A stretch of 64,000 nt of DNA from an uncultured bacterium (GCA_942636505.2 CALOGB020000126.1:124001-188000), one strand, 5' to 3'. Positions 26,086 to 37,688 are shown, counted from the first letter of the stretch. Numbers and translations are program-made. Notes: generated from the letters alone by a model not told the origin.

Positions 26086-28209
26086 ATGACGATATTCGGC
26101 CGATGGATCGGTAAGTTCGTGCTTCTGTTTGGAGCGTTAATTGGTTTGACCGGACCGGTGCAAGCTGAAGACGGCTATGATCTCTGGCTGCGATATCCGG
26201 CTTCGGCGACGACAGGCGCGCGCGGCGCACCCACGATCGAGGCGCGCGGCGATACGCCTACGCTCAAGGCGGCAGCAGCGGAATTACGCCGCGGCGTAGG
26301 TTTGTTCGGGACGAGTACGCTGCCGATCCTGCTGGCCACCGCCAACGATCGCGACGTCGCCGCACTCCGTCTGCCGCTGGCAGCGCTCGGCGATGAGGGG
26401 TACCGCGTTGGACACGTCACGCTCGGGTCCCGCCATGTGCTGCTCGTCACCGCCAACACCGACCGCGGTATTCTATACGGCAGCTTCGCGCTGTTGCGTC
26501 ACCTCCAGACCGGCGGCACCATCGACCGAATCGACCTGACCTCGACCCCGCGCGTGAAGCTGCGCGTGCTCAATCACTGGGACAATCTGGATGGCGTGGT
26601 CGAGCGCGGTTATGCCGGCGCGTCGCTGTGGGACTGGTGGACGCTCCCCGATTTCCGCGACCCGCGCTACACCGACTACGCGCGCGCCAACGCCTCGATC
26701 GGGATCAACGGCACTGTCCTGAACAACGTCAACGCGAAGGCGGAGAGCCTGACCGCGTCGTACATCGCCAAGGCCGCAGCGCTCGCCGACGTATTCCGGC
26801 CGTACGGGATAAAGGTGTATCTGTCGGCACGGTTTTCGGCGCCGATCGAACTCGGTGGCCTCAAGACCGCCGACCCGCTCGATCCGCAGGTCGCGGCGTG
26901 GTGGAAAGCGAAGACCGAAGAAATCTATCGCAGCATTCCCGATTTCGGCGGCTTCCTGGTCAAGGCGAACAGCGAGGGCCAGCCGGGCCCGCGCGATTAC
27001 CATCGCAGCCATGCGGACGGCGCCAACATGCTCGCCGCCGCGGTTGCACCGCATGGCGGGATCGTGATGTGGCGCGCGTTCGTCTATGCCGAGACCGACC
27101 CCGATGATCGCGCGAAGCAGGCTTATACCGAATTCAAGCCGCTCGACGGCAAGTTCGCGCCGAACGTCATTGTCCAGGTCAAGAACGGCGCGATCGATTT
27201 CCAGCCGCGCGAGCCGTTCCACCCGCTGTTCGGCGCGATGCCCAAGACCCCGCTGATGATCGAGTTCCAGATCACCAAGGAGTATCTTGGCTTCGCAACG
27301 CACCTTGCCTATCTCGGGCCGCTGTTCGCCGAAACGCTGGCGAGCGAGACGATGCGGACGTCCGGCGAGACCGTCGCCGATGTCGTCGATGGGTCGGTTG
27401 AGGGCCATAGACTTACCGGGATGGCGGGCGTGGCGAATATCGGCCGCGACCGCGACTGGGCGGGCTCGACGTTCAACCAAGCAAACTGGTACGCGTTCGG
27501 CCGGATGGCGTGGGATCCGACGCTCGGCGCCGCCCCGGTCGCGCGCGAATGGGCGGCGATGACGTTCGCCCCTTCCCCCGCCGTCATCGATCCGGTGGTC
27601 TCGATGATGATGGGATCGCGCGAGGCGGTGGTCGACTACATGACACCGCTCGGTCTCGCGCACGTCATGGCGACAGGCCACCATTACGGCCCCGGCCCGT
27701 GGGTGGCCGACCTCAAGCGCCCCGAATGGAACCCGGTCTATTACCATCGCGCCGACAAGGGCGGGATCGGCTTTGACCGGACCAAGACCGGGAGCAACGC
27801 GGTCGCGCAATATGCACCCGAGCTTGCCCGCGAGCTGGCCGCCCCTGCAACGACGCCGGAGCGCGACCTGCTGTGGTTCCACCATGTGCCTTGGACGTAC
27901 CGGACGAACTCAGGGCGATCGGTGTGGGCGGAAATGGTCCATGATTACGATGCGGGCGTGGGCTACGTGGCCGGCATGCGTCGGCAGTGGGACGGCGTGA
28001 AGACCGAGGTCGACGCCGAGCGCTGGGTGAAGACCGCGACGTATCTCGCGGTCCAGGAGCGCGAGGCACGCTGGTGGCGCGATGCCAGCCTTGCCTATTG
28101 GATGTCGGTCAACGGCCTGCCGCTCCCGGCGGGCGCCGCGGCACCCGCACATGACCTGGCATGGTACAAGGCGCAGCGCTTTCCGTACGCGCCCGGCAAC
28201 CCGCAATAG
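26086..28209 (+). CDS. aguA: Alpha-glucuronidase, GH67
   Basis: Removes 4-O-methyl-glucuronic acid from the non-reducing end of xylo-oligomers. A protein of 707 residues with a signal peptide (FVLLFGALIGLTGPVQA), so periplasmic. Conserved blocks include RVLNHWDNLDG and ERGYAGASLWDW. The catalytic set is present: acid E297 in KANSEGQPGP, and base pair D371 (NGAIDFQ) and E399 (second Glu of EFQITKEY), with the 28-residue spacing known in the family. A GGGAGAGG precedes the ATG at 26086, which is preferred over an upstream in-frame ATG. It diverges from the GH3 operon and is followed by the esterase/deacetylase gene. Confidence 0.96.
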   Translation: MTIFGRWIGKFVLLFGALIGLTGPVQAEDGYDLWLRYPASATTGARGAPTIEARGDTPTLKAAAAELRRGVGLFGTSTLPILLATANDRDVAALRLPLAALGDEGYRVGHVTLGSRHVLLVTANTDRGILYGSFALLRHLQTGGTIDRIDLTSTPRVKLRVLNHWDNLDGVVERGYAGASLWDWWTLPDFRDPRYTDYARANASIGINGTVLNNVNAKAESLTASYIAKAAALADVFRPYGIKVYLSARFSAPIELGGLKTADPLDPQVAAWWKAKTEEIYRSIPDFGGFLVKANSEGQPGPRDYHRSHADGANMLAAAVAPHGGIVMWRAFVYAETDPDDRAKQAYTEFKPLDGKFAPNVIVQVKNGAIDFQPREPFHPLFGAMPKTPLMIEFQITKEYLGFATHLAYLGPLFAETLASETMRTSGETVADVVDGSVEGHRLTGMAGVANIGRDRDWAGSTFNQANWYAFGRMAWDPTLGAAPVAREWAAMTFAPSPAVIDPVVSMMMGSREAVVDYMTPLGLAHVMATGHHYGPGPWVADLKRPEWNPVYYHRADKGGIGFDRTKTGSNAVAQYAPELARELAAPATTPERDLLWFHHVPWTYRTNSGRSVWAEMVHDYDAGVGYVAGMRRQWDGVKTEVDAERWVKTATYLAVQEREARWWRDASLAYWMSVNGLPLPAGAAAPAHDLAWYKAQRFPYAPGNPQ

Positions 28210-28245
28210 CTGCGCGCTGACACTGGATAAGAGGATGAGGACGCG

Positions 28246-30390
28246 ATGATGAGACGGTGGCCGGTAGCGCTGATGTTGGGCGCCCTGATCGTGACGGGCG
28301 CGGGCGCGCGGGACGCCGCGCCCGCACGAGACGCGCATTGGATCGCGACCTGGGGATCGTCGCAGATGATCGCCGAGGGGGACAATGCGCTCCCTGCCGA
28401 TCGGGCCGGTGCGATCACGCTGCGCCAGATGGTGCGGGTCTCGGCCGGCGGCGAACGCGTGCGCATCCGGTTCTCCAACGCGTTCGGCACGCGCCCACTG
28501 ACGATCGGCGGTGCGCACGTCGCCCGATCGGTCGCCCCCGGTACACCGCGGATCGAAGGCGGCGCGCGGCTGACCTTCTCCGGCCGTAGCGACGCGGTCA
28601 TCCCGCCCGGCGCGGAAATCTACACCGACCCCGTCGCGTTGCATATCGCGACCGGTGCCGATCTAGCCATCAGCCTATATCTGCCGGACGCCGCCAGCCC
28701 GCAGACCGGCCACCCCGGCTCCCGCGCTACGAGTTTCACGCTGGCAGGCAACGCGGTGGCGGACGAAATGCTGGCGGGCGCAACGCCGACGACGCACTGG
28801 TATGCACTCGCGGATGTCGAGGTCGCTGCCGCGCCGACGGCGGGGGCGATCGTGGCGATCGGCGATTCGATCACCGACGGTTACGGCGTGAAGCCCGAGC
28901 GCAACACCCGCTGGACCGACGTGCTCGCGCAGAGACTTCGCGGAAGCAAAGCAACACGCGCGATCGGCGTCGTCAATGCGGGGATCGGCGGCAACCGCGT
29001 TCTGCTCGACGGGCTTGGTCCCAATCTGCTCGCACGCTTCGACCGGGACGTGATCGCGCGCAGCGGCGTGCGCTGGGCGATCGTGCTGGAGGGCGTGAAC
29101 GATCTGGGCGTGCTGACCCGCGAGGCGCCCGCGACCCCTGCGCAACATGCCGCGATCGTAGCGCAAGTCACCGCCGGCTTCGCGCAGGTTGTCGCGCGGG
29201 CGCATGCTCACGGGATCAAGGTGATCGGGGGAACGGTGATGCCGTTCGGCGGCAACACCTATTACCACCCCACGGCAGAGAACGAGGCTGATAGACAGGC
29301 GGTCAACGCGTTCATCCGCACGTCTAGAGTGTTCGACGCCGTCATCGATTTCGACCGGTTGATGCGCGACCCGGCGCATCCCGATCGGCTGTCTCCTGCG
29401 TATGACTCGGGTGACCACCTGCACCCGTCCGAATCTGGCTATAAAACGATGGGTGAAGCCGTACCGCTGAGTCTGTTTGGCGTCGCACGCGCGTCGATCC
29501 GGTCGCGATCGGTGATTGGCGCTGCGGCCCCTGTGCCCGTCGGTCCTTCCGAGCACGGCATGGCCAAGGGACCTGCCATCGCGATCACCTTCGACGATAT
29601 TCCTGCCCATGGTCCACTCATACCGGGGCAGACTCGGGTGGATGTGATCCGGGCGATTACCGGGGCGCTGGCCGCTGCAAAGGCGCCGGCGTTCGGGTTT
29701 CTGAATGCGGGTTTCGGGCTGGATGCGCCGGATGATGCTGCGAAGGCGATAGCGGCGTGGCGCGCCGCTGGACTGCCACTTGGCAACCACACTTATTCGC
29801 ATGCCAATCTCGACAAGGTCGGCGCGGCTGCGTTTTCCGCCGATGTGGTGCTGAACGAGGCGCCGCTTGCTGCTGCCGCCAAGGGAACCGATTGGCATTG
29901 GTTTCGGTATCCGTTCCTTTCTGAGGGTAGCACACCTGCGGTTCGCGACGCGGCTCGGGCCGACCTGCGGGCTCGCGGGTATCGGGCTGCGGCGGTGACG
30001 ATAAGTTTCAACGATTTCAGCTGGAACCCGGTCTATGCCGCCTGCTCGGCCAAGCGGGATGCCGGGGCGATCGCCAAGCTGGAGGCGAGCTTTCTTCGCG
30101 ATGCGCGGGCCGAGGCCTTGGCGGCACGGGCGCGGGCCAAGGCTCAGGTGGGACGGGATATTCCCTATGTCCTGCTTATGCATGTCGGCGCGTTCGATGC
30201 GCGGATGCTGCCTAAGCTACTCGCGCTGTACCGCGAGATGGGGTTTCGTTTCGTTACGCTGCCCGAGGCGGAAGCCGATCCCTATTACGCGCCGGCGGTT
30301 GACCTTTCGCTGCCGGGACCGACGCCGTCGCTTGCCGGCCCGCCTGCCCTGCCCGCGCTGGCCGGTCCGCCTGCGGGCCTGTGTAGCTGA
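28246..30390 (+). CDS. SGNH/GDSL esterase fused to a CE4 polysaccharide deacetylase
   Basis: Exported two-domain protein (714 aa). After a signal peptide (MLGALIVTGAGA) comes a beta-rich N-terminal region (HWIATWGSSQ) and an SGNH hydrolase with GDSITDG (Ser near 207), GIGGNR, GVNDLG (near 284) and DHLHPS (Asp/His near 388-391). From about residue 440 a NodB-type CE4 domain follows: TFDDIP (near 448), GNHTYSHANLD (metal His, near 513) and FRYPFLSEG (near 555). Both domains appear intact. In a xylan locus the likely task is removal of acetyl groups, but CE4 domains also act on peptidoglycan or chitin. It lies 36 bases after aguA and ends in a Pro-rich repeat tail. Confidence 0.9.
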   Translation: MMRRWPVALMLGALIVTGAGARDAAPARDAHWIATWGSSQMIAEGDNALPADRAGAITLRQMVRVSAGGERVRIRFSNAFGTRPLTIGGAHVARSVAPGTPRIEGGARLTFSGRSDAVIPPGAEIYTDPVALHIATGADLAISLYLPDAASPQTGHPGSRATSFTLAGNAVADEMLAGATPTTHWYALADVEVAAAPTAGAIVAIGDSITDGYGVKPERNTRWTDVLAQRLRGSKATRAIGVVNAGIGGNRVLLDGLGPNLLARFDRDVIARSGVRWAIVLEGVNDLGVLTREAPATPAQHAAIVAQVTAGFAQVVARAHAHGIKVIGGTVMPFGGNTYYHPTAENEADRQAVNAFIRTSRVFDAVIDFDRLMRDPAHPDRLSPAYDSGDHLHPSESGYKTMGEAVPLSLFGVARASIRSRSVIGAAAPVPVGPSEHGMAKGPAIAITFDDIPAHGPLIPGQTRVDVIRAITGALAAAKAPAFGFLNAGFGLDAPDDAAKAIAAWRAAGLPLGNHTYSHANLDKVGAAAFSADVVLNEAPLAAAAKGTDWHWFRYPFLSEGSTPAVRDAARADLRARGYRAAAVTISFNDFSWNPVYAACSAKRDAGAIAKLEASFLRDARAEALAARARAKAQVGRDIPYVLLMHVGAFDARMLPKLLALYREMGFRFVTLPEAEADPYYAPAVDLSLPGPTPSLAGPPALPALAGPPAGLCS

Positions 30391-30393
30391 CGA

Positions 30394-30428
30394 CCCTCTC
30401 TCCCGCGGTGCTGGAGAGAGGGCTTTTG
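30394..30428. terminator. Terminator between the esterase gene and ppdK
   Basis: CCCTCTCTCC (30394-30403) pairs perfectly with GGAGAGAGGG (30413-30422) across a nine-base loop, followed by CTTTTGCTT. It lies three bases after the esterase stop and eight before the convergent ppdK stop. Confidence 0.8.
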
Positions 30429-30430
30429 CT

Positions 30431-33094
<2,664 letters not shown>

Positions 33095-33147
33095 GGTCGG
33101 TCCTCTAAGTGTTTGTTTTTACCCGCAAGACGGCGCGGAAGTGCACA

Positions 33148-33176
33148 AAGTGCAGACGCTGGGAGCATCTGCACTT
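33148..33176. terminator. Hairpin between glyS and ppdK
   Basis: Perfect nine-base inverted repeat (AAGTGCAGA at 33148-33156 and its complement at 33168-33176) with an 11-base loop, 10 bases after the glyS stop on the minus strand. A T-rich stretch (TTGTTTTT-type on the plus strand) lies nearer ppdK but not directly after the stem, so a terminator or a processing hairpin is possible. Confidence 0.45.
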
Positions 33177-33185
33177 CGCCTCAAG

Positions 33186-35432
33186 TCACCCCTCGATCTT
33201 CGAGAAATCCGCGACGTTGTGCACTGCGGCGCGGACTCGCTCAAGTAGCGCGAGACGAGCGGATCGCTTGGCGGGATCGGAATCGTTGACGATAACGCTA
33301 TCAAAGAACGCGTCGATCGGCGCGCGCAGCGAGGCGAGCGCGGCCATGGCGGCGGCGAAATCCTCGCGTGCGATCGCGGCCGTTGCGCGGGGTTCTGCGA
33401 AGTCGAGCGCGGTCATCAGCGCGGTCTCTGCGGGTTCGGGGGTGTAGGACAGCGTTTCCTGTCCCTGCTCCCTCTCTCCTTCGGGGAGAGGGTCGGGGTG
33501 AGGGGCTGTTCCGGGCGCTGCACTGCTTGGCAGCCCCTCACCCCGGCCCTCTCCCCGGAGGGGAGAGGGAGCAGAAGGCGCCTCCTTCTTCAGGATATTG
33601 GCGGCGCGCTTGTAGCCGGCGAGCAGGTTCGCGCCGTCCTCGGTAGTCACGAACGCCTGGAGCGCGTGGACGCGCGCGAGCAGGCGGACGAGATCGTCCT
33701 CGCCCCCGAGCGCGAACACCGCGTCGATCAGGTCGTGCCGGACGCCGGCTTCGCGTTGTTGGACTTTGAGGCGGTCGGCGAAGAAGTCTATAACCTCCTC
33801 GCCCGTGATACCTGCGCAATAAGAATACAACGGAAGGCGCAGCGTGTTAGCCTGAACCAACCGCATGACGCCTAGTGCTGCACGTCGCAGCGCGAACGGA
33901 TCTTTGGACCCCGTCGGCCTTTCGTCAATCTCGAAGAAGCTAACGATCGTATCCAGCTTGTCCGCCAAGCTTACCGCGATCGTTACCGGGTCGGTGGGGA
34001 CGTCGTCGCCTTGGCCGACCGGCTTGTAGTGGTCGCGGATGGCGGTGGCGACGGCCGGGTGCTCGCCCTGCGCGGCGGCGTAGTAGCCGCCCATCAGGCC
34101 TTGTAGCTCGGGGAACTCGCCGACCATGCCGGTGACGAGGTCTGCCTTTGCGAGGCGGGCTGCGCGGTCGGCTAGGGTGGCCAATTCCTCCCCTGCAAGG
34201 GGAGGGGGACCGTCAGCCGCAGGCTGAGGGTGGAGGGGGTTCTCCGCGGACGCTGCGCTTCGTGGCGCGCCCCCTCCACCAGCTTCGCTGGTCCCCCTCC
34301 CCGTTCCGGGGAGGATTATGCCCTCTTCTACCAGCCACCGCGCGAGCTTCGCGACGCGGTCGACCTTGTCGGCTACCGTGCCGAGCTTTTCGTGGAAGAC
34401 GATCTTCGACAGCTTGTCCGCCTGCTCTTCGAGCGGGACCTTCAAGTCGGTGTCGTAGAAGAACTTCGCGTCCGACAAGCGCGCGGCGAGCACCTTGCGG
34501 TTGCCCTCGACGATCTTCGCGCCGCCATCGTGCGCGGCGATGTTAGCGGTACAGACGAACGCGTTCGCCAATTTTCCATCGGCCCCGCGGCAGACGAAAT
34601 ATTTCTGGTTCACGCGCGCCGTGAGCTGGATCACCTCGGGCGGGACGTCGAGAAACGCGGGGTCGAACTGGCCTAGCAGGGGAATCGGCCATTCCGTCAG
34701 CCCGGCATTCTCCGCGACGAGTCCTTCGTCCTCGATCAGTTCGAGGCCGGCCTGCGCGGCGGCTTCGCGGGCGTGGTCGCGGATCAGCGTGGCGCGTTCG
34801 TCGTGGTCGACGATGACGTGGCAGGCGCGCAGTTTCTCGACATAGTCGTGCGCGCCGCCGATCGTGATCTGGTACGGGTGGTGGAAGCGGTGGCCGAGCG
34901 TGGCGGCGCCGCTGGCGATGCCGGCGATCTCGAACGGCACGATCTCTTCGCCGAGCAGCGCGACGATGCCTTGCAGCGGGCGGACCCAACGGAGCGATTC
35001 GGTGCTGGCGGAAGCGTCGCCCCAGCGCATCGACTTCGGCCACGGGAACGCGCGGACGATCGCAGGGATCGCCTCGGCGAGCACGGCGGCGGTGGCGCGG
35101 CCGGGTTTCTCGGTGACCGCGAACAGCGTGCCGTTGCGGTCTATCAATTGCTCGCGCGTGAGGCCGGTTTTGCGGAGGAAGCCTTCGAGCGCCTGTGGGG
35201 GGGCGGAGGTCTTGGGGCCCTTGATTTCCTCGGAGACGGCGGCGGTCTCGAGCGGCAGGTCGCGCGCGATCAGCGTCAGGCGACGCGGGGTCGCGTAGGT
35301 GACGATGTCGCTGGTGGCGATGCCGGCCTTGGCGAGCTCGGCGGTGAACAGCTTGGCGAGATCGTCACGCGCCTTTGCCTGCATCCGGGCGGGGATTTCT
35401 TCAGAGCGGAGTTCGAGAAGGAAGTCGGTCAT
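33186..35432 (-). CDS. glyS: Glycyl-tRNA synthetase beta subunit with two in-frame repeat insertions
   Basis: Beta chain of the alpha2beta2 glycine-tRNA ligase. It starts MTDFLLELRSEEIPARM, the classic GlyS opening, and ends with the conserved helical tRNA-binding region (RLALLERVRAAVHNVADFS). At 748 residues it is longer than the roughly 690 usual for the family. The excess is explained by two low-complexity segments that interrupt conserved sequence: about residues 373-416 (GTGRGTSEAGGGG...PPPLAGE), before LADRAARLAKADLVTGM, and about 621-656 (SPLRGEGRGEG...PLPEGERE), after YKRAANILKKE. Both coincide with palindromic DNA elements found elsewhere between genes. The frame stays open throughout, so the protein is probably functional. 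Confidence 0.95.
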   Translation of the reverse strand: MTDFLLELRSEEIPARMQAKARDDLAKLFTAELAKAGIATSDIVTYATPRRLTLIARDLPLETAAVSEEIKGPKTSAPPQALEGFLRKTGLTREQLIDRNGTLFAVTEKPGRATAAVLAEAIPAIVRAFPWPKSMRWGDASASTESLRWVRPLQGIVALLGEEIVPFEIAGIASGAATLGHRFHHPYQITIGGAHDYVEKLRACHVIVDHDERATLIRDHAREAAAQAGLELIEDEGLVAENAGLTEWPIPLLGQFDPAFLDVPPEVIQLTARVNQKYFVCRGADGKLANAFVCTANIAAHDGGAKIVEGNRKVLAARLSDAKFFYDTDLKVPLEEQADKLSKIVFHEKLGTVADKVDRVAKLARWLVEEGIILPGTGRGTSEAGGGGAPRSAASAENPLHPQPAADGPPPLAGEELATLADRAARLAKADLVTGMVGEFPELQGLMGGYYAAAQGEHPAVATAIRDHYKPVGQGDDVPTDPVTIAVSLADKLDTIVSFFEIDERPTGSKDPFALRRAALGVMRLVQANTLRLPLYSYCAGITGEEVIDFFADRLKVQQREAGVRHDLIDAVFALGGEDDLVRLLARVHALQAFVTTEDGANLLAGYKRAANILKKEAPSAPSPLRGEGRGEGLPSSAAPGTAPHPDPLPEGEREQGQETLSYTPEPAETALMTALDFAEPRATAAIAREDFAAAMAALASLRAPIDAFFDSVIVNDSDPAKRSARLALLERVRAAVHNVADFSKIEG
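33466..33573. repeat. Palindromic element, family D, inside glyS
   Basis: A 108-bp element made of 43-base arms (33466-33508 and 33531-33573) complementary at about 40 positions, with a 22-base loop. 108 is 36 codons, so the glyS frame is kept. Arm sequence (CTCCCTCTCC...GGGGAGAGGG) matches the intergenic elements at 37503-37648 and 60683-60830. Confidence 0.85.
34186..34315. repeat. Palindromic element, family C, inside glyS
   Basis: About 130 bp with outer arms of the TCCTCCCC...GGGGAGGGGGACC type and inner GGTGGAGGGGG / CCCCCTCCACC arms (34186-34239 and 34270-34315). The same arms form intergenic elements at 35444-35570, 53475-53632 and 62704-62836. Exact ends are uncertain; a 129 or 132-bp insertion would keep frame. 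Confidence 0.85.
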
Positions 35433-35443
35433 GGGACTCTCAA

Positions 35444-35570
35444 ATCCTCCCCGGCACGGGGAGGGGGACCGTCCAGCGGACGGTGGAGGGGGCGGGCCGC
35501 GAACGGAGCGTGTGTGGCACGCCCCCTCCACCATGCTGCGCATGGTCCCCCTCCCCGTTCCGGGGAGGAA
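35444..35570. repeat. Palindromic element, family C, between glyQ and glyS
   Basis: Outer arms TCCTCCCCGGCACGGGGAGG and its near complement ending CCGTTCCGGGGAGGA, inner arms GGTGGAGGGGG and CCCCCTCCACC, and a variable centre. It fills almost the whole glyQ-glyS gap, so the two genes are probably cotranscribed through it. Confidence 0.85.
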
Positions 35571-35585
35571 TGGCGATAGCGCGCA

Positions 35586-36476
35586 TCATGCTGCCCATCC
35601 GTGCTTGTCCATCCAGGCGGAGCAGGCGCCCTTCGCGAGGTCTCGGACGCGGCCCATATAGGCTTGGCGTTCGGCTACCGAGATTACGCCGCGTGCCTGC
35701 AACAGGTTGAAGATGTGGCTGGCTTTGATCGCCTGCTCGTAGGCTGGGATCGGGAGCTTGGCGGAGAGGCTGTTCTCGCATTCGGCGACGTGCTTGCGGA
35801 ACTGGTCGAACAAGGAGTCCGTGTCGGCGATCTCGAAGTTCCACTTCGACATCTCCTGCTCGTTCTCGAGGAACACGTCGCCGTAGGTCACGCCGGCATC
35901 GTTGAACGCCAAGTCGTAGACCGAATCCTTGTCCTGGATGTACATCGCGAGGCGCTCCAACCCGTAGGTGAGTTCGCCGGCGACGGGCTTCATGTCGAAG
36001 CCGCCCATCTGCTGGAAGTAGGTGAACTGCGTCACCTCCATGCCGTCGCACCAGACTTCCCAGCCGAGACCCCAGGCGCCGAGCGTCGGGCTTTCCCAGT
36101 CGTCCTCGACGAAGCGGATGTCGTGCTTCAGCATGTCGATGCCGATCGCCGCGAGGCTGCCGAGGTAGAGTTCCTGGAGGTTGGCGGGGCTCGGTTTCAG
36201 GATGACCTGATACTGATAGTAATGCTGGAGCCGGTTGGGGTTCTCGCCGTAGCGCCCGTCGGTCGGGCGGCGGCAGGGCTGCACGAACGCGGCGTTCCAC
36301 GGTTTCGGCCCGAGCGCGCGGAGCGTCGTGGCGGTGTGGAAGGTGCCGGCGCCCATTTCCATGTCGTAGGGCTGCAGGATCAGGCATCCGTGTTCGCTCC
36401 AGTAATCGTGGAGCGTGAGGATCATGCGCTGGAAGCTAAGAGGCTTTGTCGGTGGCTGGGTCACGGGCTGGGTCAC
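35586..36476 (-). CDS. glyQ: Glycyl-tRNA synthetase alpha subunit
   Basis: Catalytic alpha chain (about 296 aa), a class II synthetase domain. Conserved blocks: [24 protein letters not shown] is the region at residues 22-45, key pieces being [18 protein letters not shown] and GAGTFHTAT; then [26 protein letters not shown] (residues 66-91, key pieces RRPTDGRYG and NRLQHYYQ), [19 protein letters not shown] and [10 protein letters not shown]. It precedes glyS on the same strand. GTG at 36476 or the in-frame GTG at 36464 is the start. It diverges from the TraB-family gene. Confidence 0.97.
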   Translation of the reverse strand: MTQPVTQPPTKPLSFQRMILTLHDYWSEHGCLILQPYDMEMGAGTFHTATTLRALGPKPWNAAFVQPCRRPTDGRYGENPNRLQHYYQYQVILKPSPANLQELYLGSLAAIGIDMLKHDIRFVEDDWESPTLGAWGLGWEVWCDGMEVTQFTYFQQMGGFDMKPVAGELTYGLERLAMYIQDKDSVYDLAFNDAGVTYGDVFLENEQEMSKWNFEIADTDSLFDQFRKHVAECENSLSAKLPIPAYEQAIKASHIFNLLQARGVISVAERQAYMGRVRDLAKGACSAWMDKHGWAA

Positions 36477-36571
36477 GCGCGGGCTTTGGCGGATGGGGGT
36501 GCGGGAGGCAAGTGGTGCGTTGCTGCCGGGCGTCCTACATGGGCTGCACCAACGATAAGGATGCCGTCACC

Positions 36572-37492
36572 TTGAAGCTGTTCTCGAAGATCGTTTCGTT
36601 CCGATCCGCGCTCTCTGCCATCGCCATGGCGTTCGCCCTGCCCGCCTGTGCGCAGGTCGCGCCGAAGCCTGTGCAAGCCGCGAACGATGCCGATCCGGCC
36701 TTGTGGGTGGTGAAGGACAAGGACACGACGATCTACCTGTTCGGGACGATCCATGTGTTGAAGCCCGGCATGACGTGGTTCGACGAGGCGGTGAAGACCG
36801 CGTTCGATCGCTCGAACCAGGTGGTGCTGGAGCTGGTGATGCCCGATCCCGCGAAGATGCAGTCGCTGGTGATGGCGACCGGCGTGTCGAAGGACGGCCC
36901 GACGCTGACCGAGCAGCTGCCCGCGGACAAGCGTGCGGCGTATGCGAAGGCGGTGACCGACCTGGGACTGCCGGCGAATGCGTTCGATCGGTTCAAGCCG
37001 TGGCTGGCGGCGACCAACCTGTCGATCGCGCCGCTGTCGAAGCTGGGGTATGATGCGGCGAACGGGCCGGAGCAGGTGATTACGGCGGCGGCGAAGGCTG
37101 CGGGGAAGCCGGTGATCGGGCTGGAGACGGCGGAGCAGCAGCTGGGGTATTTCGGCGGGCTGTCGCAGAAGGCGCAGATCCAGTTTCTGGGGAGCACGAT
37201 CGACGAGTTGCCGAAGCTCGAGAGCACGATGGCGACGATGGTGGACGAGTGGGCGAAGGGGGATCCTGAGGCTTTGGCCAAGGAGATGAACGATAGTTTG
37301 AAGGACTCGCCGGAGGTGGCGAAGGTCTTGCTGGTGGACCGTAATGCGCGTTGGGCCGAGTGGGTGAAGACTCGACTCGGGACGCCGGGGACTGTGTTCG
37401 TCGCAGTCGGTGCTGGGCACCTCGCGGGCAAGGACAGCGTTCAGGCGCAGTTGGCGAAGCTTGGGGTGCAGGCTGAACGGGTTCGGTATTGA
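36572..37492 (+). CDS. TraB/GumN family protein, exported
   Basis: About 306 residues. The TraB/GumN (YbaP) signature is clear: LFGTIHVLKPGMTWFDEAV near the N-terminus and VAVGAGHLAGKDS near the C-terminus, with the GxxH motifs that may bind metal. Members are thought to be metal-dependent hydrolases or proteases, but bacterial functions are poorly known. A TTG at 36572 follows AAGGA by ten bases and gives a canonical signal peptide (KIVSFRSALSAIAMAFALPA), so I prefer it to the ATG at 36539, which lacks a ribosome site. Divergent from glyQ. Confidence 0.85.
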   Translation: MKLFSKIVSFRSALSAIAMAFALPACAQVAPKPVQAANDADPALWVVKDKDTTIYLFGTIHVLKPGMTWFDEAVKTAFDRSNQVVLELVMPDPAKMQSLVMATGVSKDGPTLTEQLPADKRAAYAKAVTDLGLPANAFDRFKPWLAATNLSIAPLSKLGYDAANGPEQVITAAAKAAGKPVIGLETAEQQLGYFGGLSQKAQIQFLGSTIDELPKLESTMATMVDEWAKGDPEALAKEMNDSLKDSPEVAKVLLVDRNARWAEWVKTRLGTPGTVFVAVGAGHLAGKDSVQAQLAKLGVQAERVRY

Positions 37493-37502
37493 GCCATCGA
37501 GT

Positions 37503-37648
37503 CCCTCTCCCCTCGGGGAGAGGGAGGGAGGAGCACTTGCGACGGAAGGGTGAGGGGGAGTTGGGATAAACGTCCCGAGCCTCACTGCCCCACACCCTCC
37601 CACGTGCAAGCGCACGCGGGCCCCTCCCTCTCCCCGTAGGGGCGAGGG
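37503..37648. repeat. Palindromic element, family D
   Basis: About 146 bp with CCCTCTCCCCTCGGGGAGAG outer arm repeated inverted at the other end. The internal text (GACGGAAGGGTGAGGGG, AGTTGGGA, GAGCCTCA) is nearly the same as in the element at 60683-60830. It fills the gap between the TraB-family gene and the rplY promoter. Confidence 0.85.
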
Positions 37649-37659
37649 TACAGGTTTAG

Positions 37660-37688
37660 TTGATTAAATCCCCCACTTCCGCTATGCG
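37660..37688 (+). promoter_or_regulatory. Candidate sigma-70 promoter of rplY
   Basis: TTGATT (37660-37665) and TATGCG (37683-37688) are separated by 17 bases, about 75 bases before the rplY start. The -10 is a partial match only. Confidence 0.35.

Noticed and set aside
33466..34315. Frameshift or pseudogene reading of glyS because of the inserted repeats
   Set aside because: The frame is continuous and conserved GlyS sequence resumes correctly on both sides of each insert.
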